A stretch of DNA of 52,197 bases, from positions 1-52,197 of the forward strand of contig NZ_AEPF01000008.1 of NCBI RefSeq assembly GCF_000193735.1, read 5' to 3'. The translations under genes were made by a program, and so were the position numbers. Of this stretch, positions 34,527-43,330 are shown piece after piece. The DNA comes from Neisseria sicca 4320. GTDB lineage: Bacteria; Pseudomonadota; Gammaproteobacteria; Burkholderiales; Neisseriaceae. A model generated the notes under the pieces. The model was not told the origin of the DNA. It saw nothing but the letters and a program-made list of their open reading frames with translations, and ran no database searches. The first letter of the stretch is position 1. Each line of letters begins with the position of its first letter.

Positions 34527-35546
34527 TTAATTGTCCCAGCCTTCGATCACCAGCTTCCCTACCATATCCCCGCTTTCCAGCATCTCATGGGCGCGGCGCA
34601 GGTTGGCAGCATTGATGCCGTGCAGGATTTGGGTGGCGGTCGGACGGATGATGCCTTCGTCCACCAGCCGAGCGGTTTCGGCAAGGATTTCGCCCTGACG
34701 TTCGATGTCCGCCGTTTCGCTCAGCGGGCGGGTAAACATAAATTCCCAATGCAGCGACAGGCTTTTGCCTTTGAGCGGGTTCACGTCCAACGTTTCGGGG
34801 TCGTCAATCAGCGCGATTCTGCCTTGCGGGGCGATAAGCTCCACGATTTGCGGCAGATGGCGGTCGGTATGGTTGGTGGAAAAAACGAACGATGGCGCGC
34901 CGATATTTAACGCGGCAATCTGTTCCGCCATGTTTTCATGATGGTTGATGACGAAATCCGCACCCAATTTCTCCACCCACGCACGGCTTTCAGGGCGGGA
35001 GGCGGTGGCGATGACTTGGATGTCGGTCAGCTTTTTCAGAAACTGGATGGCAAGCGAGCCGACCCCGCCTGCGCCGCCGACTAAGAGCAGCGCATTTGCG
35101 CCGCCTGCCACGGGTTTGTTCACGTCCAAGCGGTCGAACAACGTTTCCCATGCAGTAATTGCCGTCAGCGGCAGCGCGGCGGCTTGGGCAAAATCCAGCG
35201 AACACGGCTTTTTGGCAGCAATGCGCGCGTCGACCGCTTGTAATTGTGCGTTTGAACCTTGACGGTTGAGGGCGCCCGCATAATACACTTCGTCGCCGAC
35301 TTTGAAATTCCGCACTTCGCTGCCGACTGCCTGAACGATGCCTGCCGCGTCGTAACCCAATACGCGGTACGCTCCTGCCTCAGACGTATGCGCCGCCCGA
35401 ACTTTCACATCGACAGGATTGACCGAAACCGCCTGCACGGCAACCAAAATATCGTGCGGCCGCAGTTCGGGTTCGGGCAAATTGATGTCGAGCAAGGTCT
35501 CAGGGTTGGAAACGGGTAAAGGGCGGGTGAAACCGATGGCTTTCAT
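34527..35546 (-). CDS. MDR-family NAD(P)H oxidoreductase
   Basis: A 339-aa medium-chain dehydrogenase/reductase of the zinc-free quinone oxidoreductase type (often labelled zinc-binding alcohol dehydrogenase family). A GroES-like N-terminal domain is followed by a Rossmann domain with the NADPH loop LVGGAGGVGSLAIQ near residue 155. The usual zinc cysteines are absent. The start follows AGGAAAAC. It is divergent from an HxlR regulator, suggesting electrophile- or disulfide-stress control. Confidence 0.86.
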   Translation of the reverse strand: MKAIGFTRPLPVSNPETLLDINLPEPELRPHDILVAVQAVSVNPVDVKVRAAHTSEAGAYRVLGYDAAGIVQAVGSEVRNFKVGDEVYYAGALNRQGSNAQLQAVDARIAAKKPCSLDFAQAAALPLTAITAWETLFDRLDVNKPVAGGANALLLVGGAGGVGSLAIQFLKKLTDIQVIATASRPESRAWVEKLGADFVINHHENMAEQIAALNIGAPSFVFSTNHTDRHLPQIVELIAPQGRIALIDDPETLDVNPLKGKSLSLHWEFMFTRPLSETADIERQGEILAETARLVDEGIIRPTATQILHGINAANLRRAHEMLESGDMVGKLVIEGWDN

Positions 35547-35650
35547 AATGTTTTCCTAATAGGTCGTCTGAAAGCGTGTATCATGTGCCCGAAACATATC
35601 ATTAACAAGAACGCACATATTTTTCAGATAGTTACTTAAAGGATACCACC

Positions 35651-36004
35651 ATGTCCCGCACACCGCACCCAAGCTACGACTGCGCCGAAGGCTGCTCGGT
35701 GGAAGCCGCGCTTTCCGTCATCGGCGGCAAATGGAAAGGCACGATACTCTACCGCCTGCACACGGACGGCACGCTGCGCTTCAACCAAATCCGCCGCATC
35801 CTGCCCGATGTGTCGCAGCGCACGCTGACCGCGCAACTGCGTGCATTGGAGGCTGCCGGCATCATTTTGCGCACTGTGTATCCCGAAGTCCCGCCGCGCG
35901 TGGAATACCGCCTGACCAACTACGGCAAAACGCTTGCCCCCGTACTGACGGCATTGAAGGAATGGGGCGACGGGTTCAAGCAAGAGCAGGCGCATCGCGA
36001 ATAA
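35651..36004 (+). CDS. HxlR-family transcriptional regulator
   Basis: A 117-aa winged-helix regulator. The signature IGGKWKGTILYRL and the recognition region QIRRILPDVSQRTLTAQLR match HxlR proteins. Cys11 and Cys15 lie in the N-terminal arm; in YodB/HypR-type members such cysteines sense electrophiles. Divergent from the oxidoreductase gene, its probable target. A solo DUS lies between them at about 35561. Confidence 0.88.
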   Translation: MSRTPHPSYDCAEGCSVEAALSVIGGKWKGTILYRLHTDGTLRFNQIRRILPDVSQRTLTAQLRALEAAGIILRTVYPEVPPRVEYRLTNYGKTLAPVLTALKEWGDGFKQEQAHRE

Positions 36005-36025
36005 AGAAACTTATAGTGGATGACC

Positions 36026-36562
36026 ATGAAAAAATTGCTCAACGGATTATTGATCGGAGCTTTATCTTTCAGTTTCATATCGACAGCTTCAGCCGCAAGT
36101 CACAAGGAAGAACCGCAGAAAAAAGAACTGTATCTGCTTTGCGGCGTACTGACCGGCGCGCTTGAACATATGAATAAAGATGGAGGAGCCCCCGACCGAT
36201 TTATAGAACAAAAAATGAAAAACCTTCCGGCAGACAGGGTTAAGACGGTAGAAAAAAAATTCAATGAAATGTACAGCCCTGACGGCATGGCAATAGCACT
36301 TTTTGTTATTCACTGGTATTTGAACAATGAAATCAGTGATGCTCTACAAAAGATGCCGTCATTGAGCAATCGTGAGGCGGAAGATATTCGCCGTAACTGG
36401 ATAGCCACATTGAAACAGGGTGATGACTTATTCAGCAAAGTGAATGATGACAATGTTGCATACATCAATACATTCGAATTTATTCGACAAGAAGGTCTGA
36501 TGTTGCAACAAAAAGGCGTAGATTTAAAGCAATGTGGTAATTTTTTTGATTTGTATCATTAG
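36026..36562 (+). CDS. Secreted protein of unknown function
   Basis: A 178-aa protein with a clear signal peptide (about residues 1-24, ending STASAA). The mature part is hydrophilic and mainly helical with two cysteines, one near the start (LLCGVL) and one near the end (QCGNFF), that may form a disulfide. I prefer the ATG at 36026 (GTGGA five bases upstream) to the one at 36020. The ten bases TATAGTGGAT just before it match the tip of a Correia element. I do not recognise the family. Confidence 0.72.
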   Translation: MKKLLNGLLIGALSFSFISTASAASHKEEPQKKELYLLCGVLTGALEHMNKDGGAPDRFIEQKMKNLPADRVKTVEKKFNEMYSPDGMAIALFVIHWYLNNEISDALQKMPSLSNREAEDIRRNWIATLKQGDDLFSKVNDDNVAYINTFEFIRQEGLMLQQKGVDLKQCGNFFDLYH

Positions 36563-36667
36563 GACAAAAAATAATTTGCCCCTGCAAGTGTTGTAGGTTG
36601 AATTGAAACCCAACCTTTGCCAAAGGTCGTCTGAAAACCTCTATAAACACCGAAATATCGAGAAACC

Positions 36668-36862
36668 ATGAACATCATCTTAAACGGCGAACCCGCCGAA
36701 CTTCACGGCACGACCGTTGCCGACCTCATCGCCCAAACCGCGCCGCAAAAGCCTTTTGCCGTCGCCGTGAATACCGGATTTGTCGCCAAAGGCGCGTATG
36801 CGGAAACGGTTTTGAACGAAAACGACAAAGTCGATATTGTGCGGCCGGTGGTCGGCGGCTAG
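36668..36862 (+). CDS. thiS: Sulfur carrier protein ThiS
   Basis: A 64-aa ubiquitin-fold protein whose C-terminal Gly-Gly is adenylated by ThiF and thiocarboxylated to supply sulfur for the thiazole ring. The C-terminus reads VRPVVGG. The acceptor of its sulfur, ThiG, is encoded 213 bases downstream, across a Correia element. A DUS precedes it at about 36625 and another follows at about 36876. Confidence 0.93.
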   Translation: MNIILNGEPAELHGTTVADLIAQTAPQKPFAVAVNTGFVAKGAYAETVLNENDKVDIVRPVVGG

Positions 36863-36905
36863 GCGGTTTTGCCTTTTCAGACGACCCCTGTCCCAAAAAC
36901 AACGT

Positions 36906-37061
36906 TATAGTGGATTAACAAAAATCAGAATAAGGCGACGAAGCCGCAGACAGTACAAATAGTACGGAACCGATTCACTTGGTGCTTCAGCACCTTAGAG
37001 AATCGTTCTCTTTGAGCTAAGGCAAGACAAAGCCGTACTGGTTTGAAGTTAATCCACTATA
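36906..37061. mobile_element. Full-length Correia element (CREE)
   Basis: 156 bp, bounded by TATAGTGGATTAAC (36906) and its inverse GTTAATCCACTATA (37061), with TA at both ends as expected. Internal sequence matches the long CREE form that retains the central region carrying an IHF-type site. Known properties of this family are promoter activity at the ends and RNase III cutting of the transcript. It lies between thiS and thiG and ends six bases before the thiG ribosome site. Confidence 0.92.
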
Positions 37062-37075
37062 CAAAGGAACCCATC

Positions 37076-37864
37076 ATGCTCACCCTATACGGAGAAACTT
37101 TCCCTTCTCGGCTGCTGCTCGGCACGGCTGCCTACCCGACCCCTGAAATTCTCAAAAAATCCATCCAAACCGCCCAGCCTGCGATGATTACCGTCTCTCT
37201 GCGCCGCGCGGGAAGCGGAGGCGAGGCGCATGGTCAGGGGTTTTGGTCGCTGTTGCAAGAGAGCGGTGTGCCCGTGCTGCCGAACACAGCAGGCTGCCAA
37301 AGCGTGCAGGAAGCGGTAACGACGGCGCAGATGGCGCGGGAAGTGTTTGAAACCGATTGGATCAAACTCGAACTCATCGGAGATGACGACACGTTGCAGC
37401 CCGACGTGTTCCAACTCGTCGAAGCAGCGGAAATCCTGATTAAAGACGGCTTCAAAGTGCTGCCTTATTGCACCGAAGACCTGATTGCCTGCCGCCGCCT
37501 GCTCGACGCGGGCTGTCGGGCATTGATGCCGTGGGCGGCGCCCATCGGCACAGGTTTGGGCGCGGTTCACGCCTATGCACTAAAAGTCCTGCGCGAACGC
37601 CTGCCCGACACGCCGCTGATTATCGACGCGGGCTTGGGTTTGCCCTCGCAGGCGGCGCAAGTGATGGAATGGGGTTTTGACGGCGTATTGCTGAACACCG
37701 CCGTTTCCCGCAGCGGCGACCCCGTCAACATGGCGCGCGCCTTCGCACTCGCCGTCGAATCCGGGCGGCTGGCATTTGAAGCCGGACCGGTCGAAGCGCG
37801 AACCAAAGCGCAAGCCAGTACGCCGACCGTAGGCCAGCCGTTTTGGCATTCGGCGGAATATTGA
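37076..37864 (+). CDS. thiG: Thiazole synthase ThiG
   Basis: A 262-aa TIM-barrel enzyme forming the thiazole phosphate from deoxyxylulose 5-phosphate, dehydroglycine (from ThiO) and ThiS thiocarboxylate. The Schiff-base lysine is Lys97 (DWIKLELIGDD). The LMPWAAPIGTGLG and phosphate-binding GLPSQAAQVMEWG segments are present. The start at 37076 follows AAAGGAAC; a longer reading from 37043 would run into the Correia element. Confidence 0.95.
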   Translation: MLTLYGETFPSRLLLGTAAYPTPEILKKSIQTAQPAMITVSLRRAGSGGEAHGQGFWSLLQESGVPVLPNTAGCQSVQEAVTTAQMAREVFETDWIKLELIGDDDTLQPDVFQLVEAAEILIKDGFKVLPYCTEDLIACRRLLDAGCRALMPWAAPIGTGLGAVHAYALKVLRERLPDTPLIIDAGLGLPSQAAQVMEWGFDGVLLNTAVSRSGDPVNMARAFALAVESGRLAFEAGPVEARTKAQASTPTVGQPFWHSAEY

Positions 37865-37887
37865 TGGATGCTGCATTGACGGTATGC

Positions 37888-37919
37888 AAAAAGGTCGTCT
37901 GAAATTTCAGACGACCTTT
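37888..37919. terminator. thiG terminator (loop-less DUS palindrome)
   Basis: AAAGGTCGTCTGAAATTTCAGACGACCTTT-type perfect palindrome, with the two DUS copies directly abutting, flanked by A and T runs. Confidence 0.8.
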
Positions 37920-38068
37920 CTACGGCAATGTCTAACGGCCTGGTCGCAAAAAGGAAGGGCGTTTTGAGTGGAACGTGTTATGCCATGAAAACTTGCTTTC
38001 AGACGACCTCTTGCCTTTTCCTTTATAATCCATCCATCTATTTTTCACTTATTTCAAGCAGGTTCACC

Positions 38069-40858
38069 ATGTCCAAACCCACTCTCCTCCTCGTTGACGG
38101 CTCTTCTTATCTCTACCGCGCGTATCACGCAATGGCGCAATTGACCGCGCCTGATGGTGCGCCGACGGGTGCGCTTTACGGCGTGTTGAACATGCTACGC
38201 CGGCTGCGTGCGGATTATGTGCATGACTATTGCGCGGTGGTGTTTGATGCGAAGGGTAAGAATTTCCGCCACGAGATGTTTCCCGACTACAAGGCGACGC
38301 GTCCGCCGATGCCGGACGATTTGCGCCCGCAGGCGGAAGCCTTGCCGGATTTGGTGCGGCTGATGGGCTGGCCGGTGCTGGTGATTCCGCAAGTGGAAGC
38401 GGATGACGTTATTGGCACGCTGGCGGCGATGGGCGGCGAAGCGGGTTGGAATGTGGTGGTGTCCACCGGCGATAAGGACATGGCGCAGCTGGTGAACGAG
38501 CGCGTGACGCTGGTGAACACGATGAGCGGCGAAACGCTGGACATTGAAGGCGTGAAGGAGAAATTCGGCGTGCGCCCCGACCAAATCCGCGATTATCTCG
38601 CGCTGATGGGCGACAAAGTGGACAATGTGCCGGGCGTGGAGAAATGCGGTCCGAAAACGGCGGTGAAGTGGCTGGAAGCCTACGGCTCGCTGGCTGGTGT
38701 GATGGAACACGCTGCGGAAATCAAAGGCAAGGTCGGCGAAAACCTGCAAGCCGCGCTGCCCCAACTGCCGCTTTCGTATGATTTGGTAACGATTAAAACG
38801 GATGTGGATTTACACACCGAGCTTTCAGACGGCCTCGAAAGCCTGCGCCGCACTTCGCCGAAATGGTCGCAGCTTGCGGTCGATTTCAAACGCTGGGGCT
38901 TCCGCACTTGGTTGAAAGAAGCGGAAAGCCGTATGCACGAAGCGGCGGACGGCGATTTGTTCGGCAGCGATACGATAGGCGAGCAGGCGGCACTGGACAT
39001 GGAAACGTCGTCTGAAAAAATCATAGAACATGCCCCCGCCCCCGAAAAGCTGGATTATCAAGCCGTTACCACCGAAGCGCAGTTTGCCGCTTTGTTGGAC
39101 AAACTGTCGCAGACGGACACAATCGGCATCGATACAGAAACCACGTCATTAGACGCGATGAACGCTGCGCTGGTCGGCATCAGCATCGCGTTCCAAGCAG
39201 GCGAAGCGGTTTACATCCCCGTAGGACACAGCCTGACTGCCGCGCCTGAACAGCTTGATTTGCAAGACGTATTAGGTCGTCTGAAAACATATTTGGAAAA
39301 CCCCGCTCTGAAAAAAATCGGGCAAAACCTCAAATACGACCAACACGTTTTCGCCAACTACGGCATCGCCCTGAACGGCATTGCCGGCGACGCCATGCTC
39401 GCTTCCTACATCATCGAGAGCCATCTCGGACACGGCTTGGACGAATTGTCCGAACGCTGGCTCGGCTTGGAAACCATTACCTACGAATCGCTGTGCGGCA
39501 AAGGCGCGAAGCAAATCGGCTTTGCCGATGTCGCCATCGAGCAAGCGACCGAATACGCCGCACAAGACGCCGATTTCGCCCTGCGCCTCGAAGCGCACCT
39601 GCGCGCGCAAATGGACGCCAAACAGCTTGAAATGTATGAAAAAATGGAGCTGCCCGTCGCGCAGGTATTGTTTGAAATGGAACGCAACGGCGTACAAATT
39701 GACCGCGCCGAACTCGCTCGCCAAAGCGCGGAACTCGGCGCCGAGCTGATGAAGCTCGAACAAGAAGCCTACGCCGCCGCAGGCCAGCCGTTCAACCTCA
39801 ACTCGCCCAAACAGCTGCAAGAAATCCTGTTCGACAAAATGGGCATCCCCACCAAAGGTCTGAAAAAAACCGCCAAAGGCGGCATTTCCACCAACGAAGC
39901 CGTGCTCGAACAGCTCGCGCCCGACTACCCACTGCCCAAAATCATCCTGCAAAACCGCAGCCTGGCGAAACTCAAATCCACCTACACCGACAAACTGCCC
40001 GAAATGATCTCCCCCAAAGACGGCCGCGTGCATACCACCTACGCCCAAGCCGTCGCCATCACCGGCCGCCTCGCCAGTAACAACCCCAACCTGCAAAACA
40101 TCCCTATCCGCACCGCCGAAGGCCGCCGCGTGCGCTGCGCCTTCACTGCACCGCAAGGCAGCGTCATCGTTTCCGCCGACTACTCCCAAATCGAGCTGCG
40201 CATCATGGCGCACCTCTCCGGCGACAAAACCCTCATCGCCGCGTTCCAAAACGGTGAAGACGTACACCGCCGCACCGCCGCCGAAGTATTCGGCATCGCC
40301 CCCGAAAACGTCTCGCCCGAACAACGCCGCTACGCCAAAACCATCAACTTCGGCCTCATTTACGGCATGGGCCAATACGGTCTCGCCAAATCGCTGGGCA
40401 TAGACAACCTGTCCGCCAAAACCTTCATCGACCGCTACTTCGCCCGCTATCCCGGCGTTGCCGAATACATGCAGCGCACCAAAGAACAAGCCGCCGCCCA
40501 AGGCTTCGTCGAAACCCTGTTCGGCCGCCGCCTCTACCTGCCCGACATCCGCAACAAAAACGCCAACGCCCGCGCCGGAGCCGAACGCGCCGCCATCAAC
40601 GCCCCCATGCAAGGCACCGCCTCCGACCTCATCAAACGCGCCATGATAGACGTGTCCCGCTGGCTTTCAGACGACCTCTTGCAAAGCAAACTGATTATGC
40701 AGGTGCATGACGAACTGGTGCTGGAAGTACCCGAAGCCGAACTGGATTTAGTCAAAGAAAAACTGCCGCAGATTATGGCGAAAGTGGATGAGGGGATGTT
40801 GAACGTGCCGCTGGTGGCGGAGGTTGGCGTGGGAATGAATTGGGAAGAGGCGCATTGA
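38069..40858 (+). CDS. polA: DNA polymerase I
   Basis: A 929-aa repair and Okazaki-fragment polymerase with all three activities. The 5' nuclease domain occupies about residues 1-300. The proofreading exonuclease keeps its acidic residues (Asp355, Glu357 in GIDTETTSL). Polymerase motif A has Asp704 (ADYSQIEL), motif B RRYAKTINFGLIYG and motif C Asp881 (VHDELV). The start at 38069 gives MSKPTLLLVDGSSYLYRAYHA; upstream codons contain a DUS. Three DUS copies are read in frame (near 39006, 39275 and 40665). Confidence 0.97.
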   Translation: MSKPTLLLVDGSSYLYRAYHAMAQLTAPDGAPTGALYGVLNMLRRLRADYVHDYCAVVFDAKGKNFRHEMFPDYKATRPPMPDDLRPQAEALPDLVRLMGWPVLVIPQVEADDVIGTLAAMGGEAGWNVVVSTGDKDMAQLVNERVTLVNTMSGETLDIEGVKEKFGVRPDQIRDYLALMGDKVDNVPGVEKCGPKTAVKWLEAYGSLAGVMEHAAEIKGKVGENLQAALPQLPLSYDLVTIKTDVDLHTELSDGLESLRRTSPKWSQLAVDFKRWGFRTWLKEAESRMHEAADGDLFGSDTIGEQAALDMETSSEKIIEHAPAPEKLDYQAVTTEAQFAALLDKLSQTDTIGIDTETTSLDAMNAALVGISIAFQAGEAVYIPVGHSLTAAPEQLDLQDVLGRLKTYLENPALKKIGQNLKYDQHVFANYGIALNGIAGDAMLASYIIESHLGHGLDELSERWLGLETITYESLCGKGAKQIGFADVAIEQATEYAAQDADFALRLEAHLRAQMDAKQLEMYEKMELPVAQVLFEMERNGVQIDRAELARQSAELGAELMKLEQEAYAAAGQPFNLNSPKQLQEILFDKMGIPTKGLKKTAKGGISTNEAVLEQLAPDYPLPKIILQNRSLAKLKSTYTDKLPEMISPKDGRVHTTYAQAVAITGRLASNNPNLQNIPIRTAEGRRVRCAFTAPQGSVIVSADYSQIELRIMAHLSGDKTLIAAFQNGEDVHRRTAAEVFGIAPENVSPEQRRYAKTINFGLIYGMGQYGLAKSLGIDNLSAKTFIDRYFARYPGVAEYMQRTKEQAAAQGFVETLFGRRLYLPDIRNKNANARAGAERAAINAPMQGTASDLIKRAMIDVSRWLSDDLLQSKLIMQVHDELVLEVPEAELDLVKEKLPQIMAKVDEGMLNVPLVAEVGVGMNWEEAH

Positions 40859-40915
40859 GAACGCACAAATATTCAACTGTTACGTTTTTGATTTATCCAA
40901 ATTTAAGGAAGTAAA

Positions 40916-41581
40916 ATGCTTGATTCGAATGATTTGAAATCAATAGCCTTAAACATTGTTTGCGGTATTGTTACAGCTATTATTATAGGTATATTTACCA
41001 GCTTATGGAAAAAATCTAGATATAAATGTGAAGAAGGGATATCTAGAGATTCTGCTCGGATACCTACTCAAGATACGTCCTCTTATCCTAATGATATAAA
41101 AGCCAAGAGGAGATCTGAAGTAAAAAAATTTATTGGGGAAGTGTCTTTCTATACATTTACTTATTTTATCATATTAGCATCTTTTTCAATGCCAATTATA
41201 TTAAACACCTTCTTTGATAAAAATCAGGTTTATTTAAATCAAGCTAAATATGTTGGAATGTATTTGCCTGAAATACCAATGACTGGTGGATATGCTAATA
41301 TTTTTGTATGGTTCATTGTGCTTATATTATATGTTCCAATTTTTTGGCTATCTAAATTAATGACAAAACATTTATGGTGTCCACTTGTAAGTATATTTTG
41401 GGACTATAACGAAAATCTAGACAAGATGGGATTTCTAATTTTTATTTCCCTGAAATCGTTATTTATATCAGCTTGTGTACAGTGGCTATTTTTTGATACA
41501 GAATTTTTACAGGCATTAAAAAATGTCTTAATTTTAACCTTTTTCGCGATTGTTTTTGCGTTCTCTCAAAATCGTCGCTAG
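40916..41581 (+). CDS. AT-rich orphan membrane protein
   Basis: A 221-aa protein with about five hydrophobic segments (near residues 10-30, 77-98, 128-148, 172-190 and 200-217) and a charged cytoplasmic loop (about 31-75). AAGGAA lies eight bases before the ATG, supporting expression. The codon use is strikingly AT-rich compared with polA and the antiporter gene on either side, and there is no DUS in it. It looks horizontally acquired. I do not recognise the family; a role cannot be assigned. Confidence 0.78.
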   Translation: MLDSNDLKSIALNIVCGIVTAIIIGIFTSLWKKSRYKCEEGISRDSARIPTQDTSSYPNDIKAKRRSEVKKFIGEVSFYTFTYFIILASFSMPIILNTFFDKNQVYLNQAKYVGMYLPEIPMTGGYANIFVWFIVLILYVPIFWLSKLMTKHLWCPLVSIFWDYNENLDKMGFLIFISLKSLFISACVQWLFFDTEFLQALKNVLILTFFAIVFAFSQNRR

Positions 41582-41631
41582 GGTTATAAGAAGTAAGTTA
41601 TGTATCTCTCTCCAACCATGTGTGCGCAGCC

Positions 41632-41705
41632 GTAGGTCGGATACTTGTATCCGACAAAAGCCGCTGCCATCTCAAATAGCCGTTGGATTCGAGAATCCGA
41701 CCTAC
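41632..41705. repeat. Nested-palindrome repeat, GTAGGTCGGAT type
   Basis: Outer arms GTAGGTCGGAT (41632-41642) and ATCCGACCTAC (41695-41705) are perfectly inverted. Each half is itself a hairpin (GTCGGATA/TATCCGAC on the left). Same architecture as the pair at 8956 and 9154 but different sequence. Confidence 0.75.
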
Positions 41706-41780
41706 TGAAACTGGGCATCGGGTGTAGGGTGTATGCGGTACGCACGCACGCACGCGGTGCTTGCAACCCAAAACCCACCC

Positions 41781-41827
41781 AAGGTCGTCTGAAAACTTGT
41801 TTCACTTGTTTTCAGACGACCTTTATT
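41781..41827. terminator. Inverted DUS pair upstream of the antiporter gene
   Basis: A long stem with DUS in both arms followed by TTTATTTTA. It would end transcription coming from the orphan membrane protein gene. Confidence 0.7.
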
Positions 41828-41956
41828 TTAGGCAGCGGGATAAGGCGGGTCGTCTGAAAGGCGGCTTGCCCTAGCGTGTTAAATCATGTTAGGTTATGAT
41901 GTTTCTTTTAATATATAAATAGATGGCCGACAGGTCGTCTGAAATGGAGAAAAGGC

Positions 41957-43330
41957 ATGAATGCCGTAGTGATTGCAGTAATCGTGATGCTCGTGTTGTC
42001 CCTGTCGCGGGTACACGTCGTATTGAGCCTGACTGTCGGTGCGTTCGTCGGCGGCTTGGTGGCGGGAATGCCGCTGGAAAACATCGTGGATACCGCAGGC
42101 AATGTTACGCAGTCGGGGATTATTCCCGTGTTTAACGAAGGTTTGAAGGGCGGCGCGCGGATCTCTTTGTCTTACGCGATGCTCGGTGCGTTTGCGATGG
42201 CGATTACCTATTCGGGGCTGCCGCAGCAGCTTGCGGGCGGCATTATCCGCAAACTCAATGGCAGTCAGGATGCAGTAAAAGGCGAGAGTTCGGTGAAATG
42301 GACGCTGCTGCTGATTATTCTGGCGATGGGCATCATGAGTCAAAACGTCGTGCCTATCCATATCGCCTTCATTCCGATGATTATTCCGCCGCTTTTGCTG
42401 GTGTTTAACCGTTTGAAAGTTGACCGTCGATTGATTACTTGCGTGATTACGTTCGGATTGGTTACGACTTATATGTTCCTGCCTTTCGGCTTCGGCGCGA
42501 TTTTCTTGAACGACATCCTCTTGGGCAACATCAAATCTGCGGGTATGGACGTCAAAGACATCAGCGTCATGCACGCGATGGCTATTCCTGCTTTGGGCAT
42601 GGTTTCAGGGCTGATTTTGGCGTTTATCCATTACCGCAAACCGCGTTTTTATCAAACCAATACCGTTGATACCGAGGACAATCGCGAAGCATCCGAACAG
42701 CCCCAACCTTCGGCTTACCGCAGTCTAGTGGCGGCAATCGCAATCGGCGTGTGTTTTGCGATTCAGTTGATGTATGAAGATTCGCTGGTGTTGGGCGCGA
42801 TGCTGGGTTTTGCCGTCTTCATGATGCTCGGCGTGATGAACCGCAATGCCGCCAGCGACGTGTTCGGCGAAGGCATCAAAATGATGGCGATGGTCGGTTT
42901 CATCATGATTGCAGCACAAGGCTTTGCAGCAGTCATGACCGCGACAGGCGAAATCAAACCGCTGGTCGAACACAGTATGCAGCTTTTCGGTGGCAATAAA
43001 GGTATGGCGGCATTTGCCATGTTGTTGGTCGGATTGTTGGTCACCATGGGTATCGGCTCTTCTTTTTCCACTTTGCCGATTATTACCGCGATTTATGTGC
43101 CGCTGTGTATCAGTCTCGGCTTCTCGCCGCTGGCAACCGTCGCCATCGTCGGCACGGCGGGCGCGTTGGGCGACGCAGGTTCGCCCGCGTCCGACTCGAC
43201 GCTCGGCCCGACCATGGGTCTGAACGCCGACGGACAACACGACCACATCCGCGACTCCGTCATCCCGACCTTTATCCACTACAATATCCCGCTGATGATT
43301 GCGGGCTGGGTTGCCGCAATGGTGCTGTAA
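41957..43330 (+). CDS. Na+/H+ antiporter-family permease (YuiF/NhaC-like)
   Basis: A 457-aa inner-membrane protein with about eleven to twelve hydrophobic segments, matching the NhaC-type antiporter superfamily and closest in pattern to YuiF-like permeases, some of which carry amino acids. The C-terminal half has a TMGIGSSFSTLPIITAIYVP stretch and a GDAGSPASDSTLGPTMGLNADG signature. Substrate is uncertain: annotations in this family are often inherited rather than tested. slyX follows with no gap. Confidence 0.82.
   Translation: MNAVVIAVIVMLVLSLSRVHVVLSLTVGAFVGGLVAGMPLENIVDTAGNVTQSGIIPVFNEGLKGGARISLSYAMLGAFAMAITYSGLPQQLAGGIIRKLNGSQDAVKGESSVKWTLLLIILAMGIMSQNVVPIHIAFIPMIIPPLLLVFNRLKVDRRLITCVITFGLVTTYMFLPFGFGAIFLNDILLGNIKSAGMDVKDISVMHAMAIPALGMVSGLILAFIHYRKPRFYQTNTVDTEDNREASEQPQPSAYRSLVAAIAIGVCFAIQLMYEDSLVLGAMLGFAVFMMLGVMNRNAASDVFGEGIKMMAMVGFIMIAAQGFAAVMTATGEIKPLVEHSMQLFGGNKGMAAFAMLLVGLLVTMGIGSSFSTLPIITAIYVPLCISLGFSPLATVAIVGTAGALGDAGSPASDSTLGPTMGLNADGQHDHIRDSVIPTFIHYNIPLMIAGWVAAMVL

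Larger units (their letters stand above)
41582..41956. other. Repeat-rich gap before the antiporter gene
   Basis: No gene is supported in these 375 bases. They hold a nested-palindrome repeat (41632-41705), a short ACGC tetranucleotide run (41740-41755), an inverted DUS pair (41781-41827) and two solo DUS copies near 41849 and 41932. Confidence 0.6.

Noticed and set aside
37928..38068. 47-codon N-terminal extension of DNA polymerase I
   Set aside because: It runs through a DUS and is not part of the family; the canonical start is 38069.
39272..40612. 446-codon open frame antisense to polA
   Set aside because: It lies wholly within polA, is Gly/Phe/Val-rich as expected from the reverse frame of a GC-biased gene, and has no ribosome site or recognisable domain.
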